From Endozoicomonas sp. SCSIO W0465 (lineage in GTDB: Bacteria > Pseudomonadota > Gammaproteobacteria > Pseudomonadales > Endozoicomonadaceae): 64,000 nt of DNA. Positions 62,776-64,000 of this stretch are shown here, piece after piece (position 1 is the stretch's first letter; every line of letters begins with the position of its first letter). The position numbers and the translations under genes were made by a program. The stretch is from NCBI RefSeq assembly GCF_023716865.1, contig NZ_CP092417.1, positions 4,256,001-4,320,000 of the forward strand, given 5' to 3'. The notes below the pieces were generated by a model. It saw nothing but the letters and a program-made list of their open reading frames with translations, ran no database searches and was not told where the DNA came from.

Positions 62776-63411
62776 TTAATTTCTAAGTACCCACACCGCT
62801 GCCTCAACCCGGGAACGAACACCCAGTTTCTTCAATAGCCGTTTTACATGTACTTTGACTGTTCCCTCACTGATTGACAGTTTTCGTCCAATCATTTTAT
62901 TGGCCAGCCCTTCAGCAATCAGATTGAGTACTTCTCTCTCCTTGGCTGTAAGCAGCTCCAGCCGGTTCTCATGTTGCTGCTCCGGCCTGAGCAACGACGC
63001 TAATACTTCCGCCAGCCTGTCATCCACCACCAGCTTGCCATGAGCAGCCTCACCTATTTGAAGCAGTAAGTCCTCAGGTTCCATATCTTTCAACAGGTAG
63101 CCATCGGCTCCGGCCCGGAACATCGCTGCAACATCCTCACGGTGCTCAGAAACTGTCAACACGATCACCTTGCTATTCACATCAGCAGCTCTCATCGCCT
63201 TGAGTGTCTCCATACCATCCATGCCCTTCATATTCAGGTCCAGCAGGATAAGGTCAGGCTCCAGTTTGATCGCTGCTTCCAGTCCGGCCTGCCCACTGCC
63301 CGCTTCGGCAATCACATGTAATCCGTCTTCTTCATTGATTAACTGGGCCAAGCCCTTGCGCAACAAAGGGTGATCATCAATCAAAAGAATATCGATGGTT
63401 TGCTCACTCAT
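62776..63411 (-). CDS. narL: NarL-family nitrate/nitrite response regulator
   Basis: 211 residues from ATG 63411; an upstream extension of the frame is spurious. The receiver domain has the acidic pocket in LLIDDHPLL, the phospho-acceptor Asp in LILLDLNMKGMDG and Lys in GYLLKDMEPED. The C-terminal LuxR-type HTH is in LTAKEREVLNLIAEGLANKM, IGRKLSISEGTVKVHVK. The closest family is NarL/NarP, which control anaerobic nitrate respiration genes. The ATG overlaps the sensor kinase stop by 8 bp (atgagtga), so the two are translationally coupled. Confidence 0.88.
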   Translation of the reverse strand: MSEQTIDILLIDDHPLLRKGLAQLINEEDGLHVIAEAGSGQAGLEAAIKLEPDLILLDLNMKGMDGMETLKAMRAADVNSKVIVLTVSEHREDVAAMFRAGADGYLLKDMEPEDLLLQIGEAAHGKLVVDDRLAEVLASLLRPEQQHENRLELLTAKEREVLNLIAEGLANKMIGRKLSISEGTVKVHVKRLLKKLGVRSRVEAAVWVLRN

Positions 63412-64000
63412 AGGTTCTCTCTTCAGATCGCCCGAACTCCAGATACACTTCAGTCCCCCTTGGTGATAACGTCCTGATATCCAGTATTCCACCCATACTG
63501 GCTGCACGCTCACGCATAATGGCTGTGCCGTAATGGCCATGTGATGAAGGTTTGGCCTCAATACCACAGCCGTCGTCAGTCACAGTAATAGCCAGCGCAC
63601 CATCAGCGGTTATAAAACAGCTGACCCGGGCCTCACTGGCTTTCGCATGTTTGACCACATTCATCAGCGCCTCCCGCACAATCTGCAAGGCATGAATCTG
63701 GTCATGGGCATCAATACTGGAAAAGCGCAGTTGATAATCCAGCTGAAAATGAATCTTCGGTGAGCGCTGAGAGAACTCTTCCAGCGTCTTTTGCAGGGCC
63801 TGTTCAAGGCCTCCCTCTGACAAGGTCAACCGGAAGGTTCTCAACAGCTCCCGTAACTGGGCATAGGCATTATTGGTACCCTCCCTTAACTCGTCAAGAA
63901 TCCCCATAACTTGTGGCTGAACTTCCAGTTTTTCTAATTGTCGCTTAAGCCGCAAGCTCTGAATTTTCTGATAAGACAGCGCCTGGGCCAATGAATCATG
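63404..64000 (-). CDS. narX: NarX-type sensor histidine kinase, 3' part (runs off window)
   Basis: 198 residues of the C-terminal half; the window ends in HDSLAQALSYQKIQ, so the phospho-accepting His is the last codon visible (63998-64000). The HisKA_3 dimerisation helices are followed by a HATPase domain with N box VREALMNVVKHAKAS and G boxes VTDDGCGIEA and GHYGTAIMRERAASMGG. It is partner to the NarL regulator downstream. The periplasmic sensing and HAMP parts lie outside the window, so nitrate specificity rests on the family resemblance. Confidence 0.85.
   Translation of the reverse strand, partial: HDSLAQALSYQKIQSLRLKRQLEKLEVQPQVMGILDELREGTNNAYAQLRELLRTFRLTLSEGGLEQALQKTLEEFSQRSPKIHFQLDYQLRFSSIDAHDQIHALQIVREALMNVVKHAKASEARVSCFITADGALAITVTDDGCGIEAKPSSHGHYGTAIMRERAASMGGILDIRTLSPRGTEVYLEFGRSEERTYE

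Noticed and set aside
63412..63567. 52-residue N-terminal extension of the NarL regulator
   Set aside because: It overlaps the sensor kinase coding sequence; the receiver domain starts normally at ATG 63411 in an atgagtga overlap.

Overview
The window looks like a piece of chromosome from a host-associated gammaproteobacterium, most probably an Endozoicomonas-like member of the Oceanospirillales. This rests on gammaproteobacterial housekeeping genes (sstT, the 1.6-kb-codon NAD-glutamate dehydrogenase, a MoxR/Bat operon, recQ, narL) standing next to many eukaryotic-like genes (ankyrin repeats, RING-H2 finger, Ser/Thr kinase) and a very heavy load of insertion sequences. The genus call is inference from family knowledge; no 16S gene is present.

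Layout. 1-2.1 kb: a small hypothetical gene and sstT. 2.1-8.9 kb: an IS-rich block with IS66 copy 1, an IS3 element that sits between two gene remnants (the downstream one a HlyD-type secretion adaptor C-terminus), a fragment of gdhB, small hypothetical genes and IS66 copy 2. 8.8-10.4 kb: a Ser/Thr kinase gene whose first 19 codons are separated from the rest by IS66 copy 2. 10.6-15.5 kb: gdhB (minus). 15.8-23.2 kb: a compact moxR-DUF58-DUF4381-VWA-VWA/TPR-batD operon. 23.6-24.7 kb: a 3-beta-HSD/epimerase-like gene. 24.8-27.9 kb: an IS graveyard (IS1634-type remnants, IS66 copy 3, IS3 remnant).

28-45.7 kb is the effector-like island. It holds a decayed RING-like/ankyrin gene, a giant ankyrin gene cut in two places by different ISs (ISNCY-type and IS701-like), an 812-residue coiled-coil protein with a PPxY motif, a protein built of three ~79-residue repeats, a small membrane protein, an IS1595-family element and a textbook RING-H2 protein. 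Both IS insertions in the giant ankyrin gene carry target duplications, and removing them restores a single 1628-codon frame.

45.9-50.2 kb: a TetR gene, an N-terminally truncated SDR oxidoreductase and an AraC regulator remnant that is split by an antisense group II intron with a frameshifted reverse transcriptase. 50.2-58.1 kb: renalase-like oxidoreductase, two small conserved genes, an IS3 remnant, and a SWIM/SNF2 helicase followed 12 nt later by recQ. 58.2-60.3 kb: divergent MATE exporter and TetR regulator with two palindromes between them. 60.6-62.7 kb: another ankyrin protein. 62.8-64 kb: NarL response regulator and the 3' part of its NarX-type sensor kinase, which runs off the window.

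The strongest new observations are the exact reconstructions: three IS66 copies with perfect 8-bp target duplications, one of them inside the kinase gene in a way that creates an in-frame chimera; the giant ankyrin gene; and the intron inside araC. Candidate undescribed proteins are the three-repeat cysteine-containing protein and the RING-H2 and PPxY proteins, all of which look like host-directed factors. No tRNA, rRNA or CRISPR array was seen.
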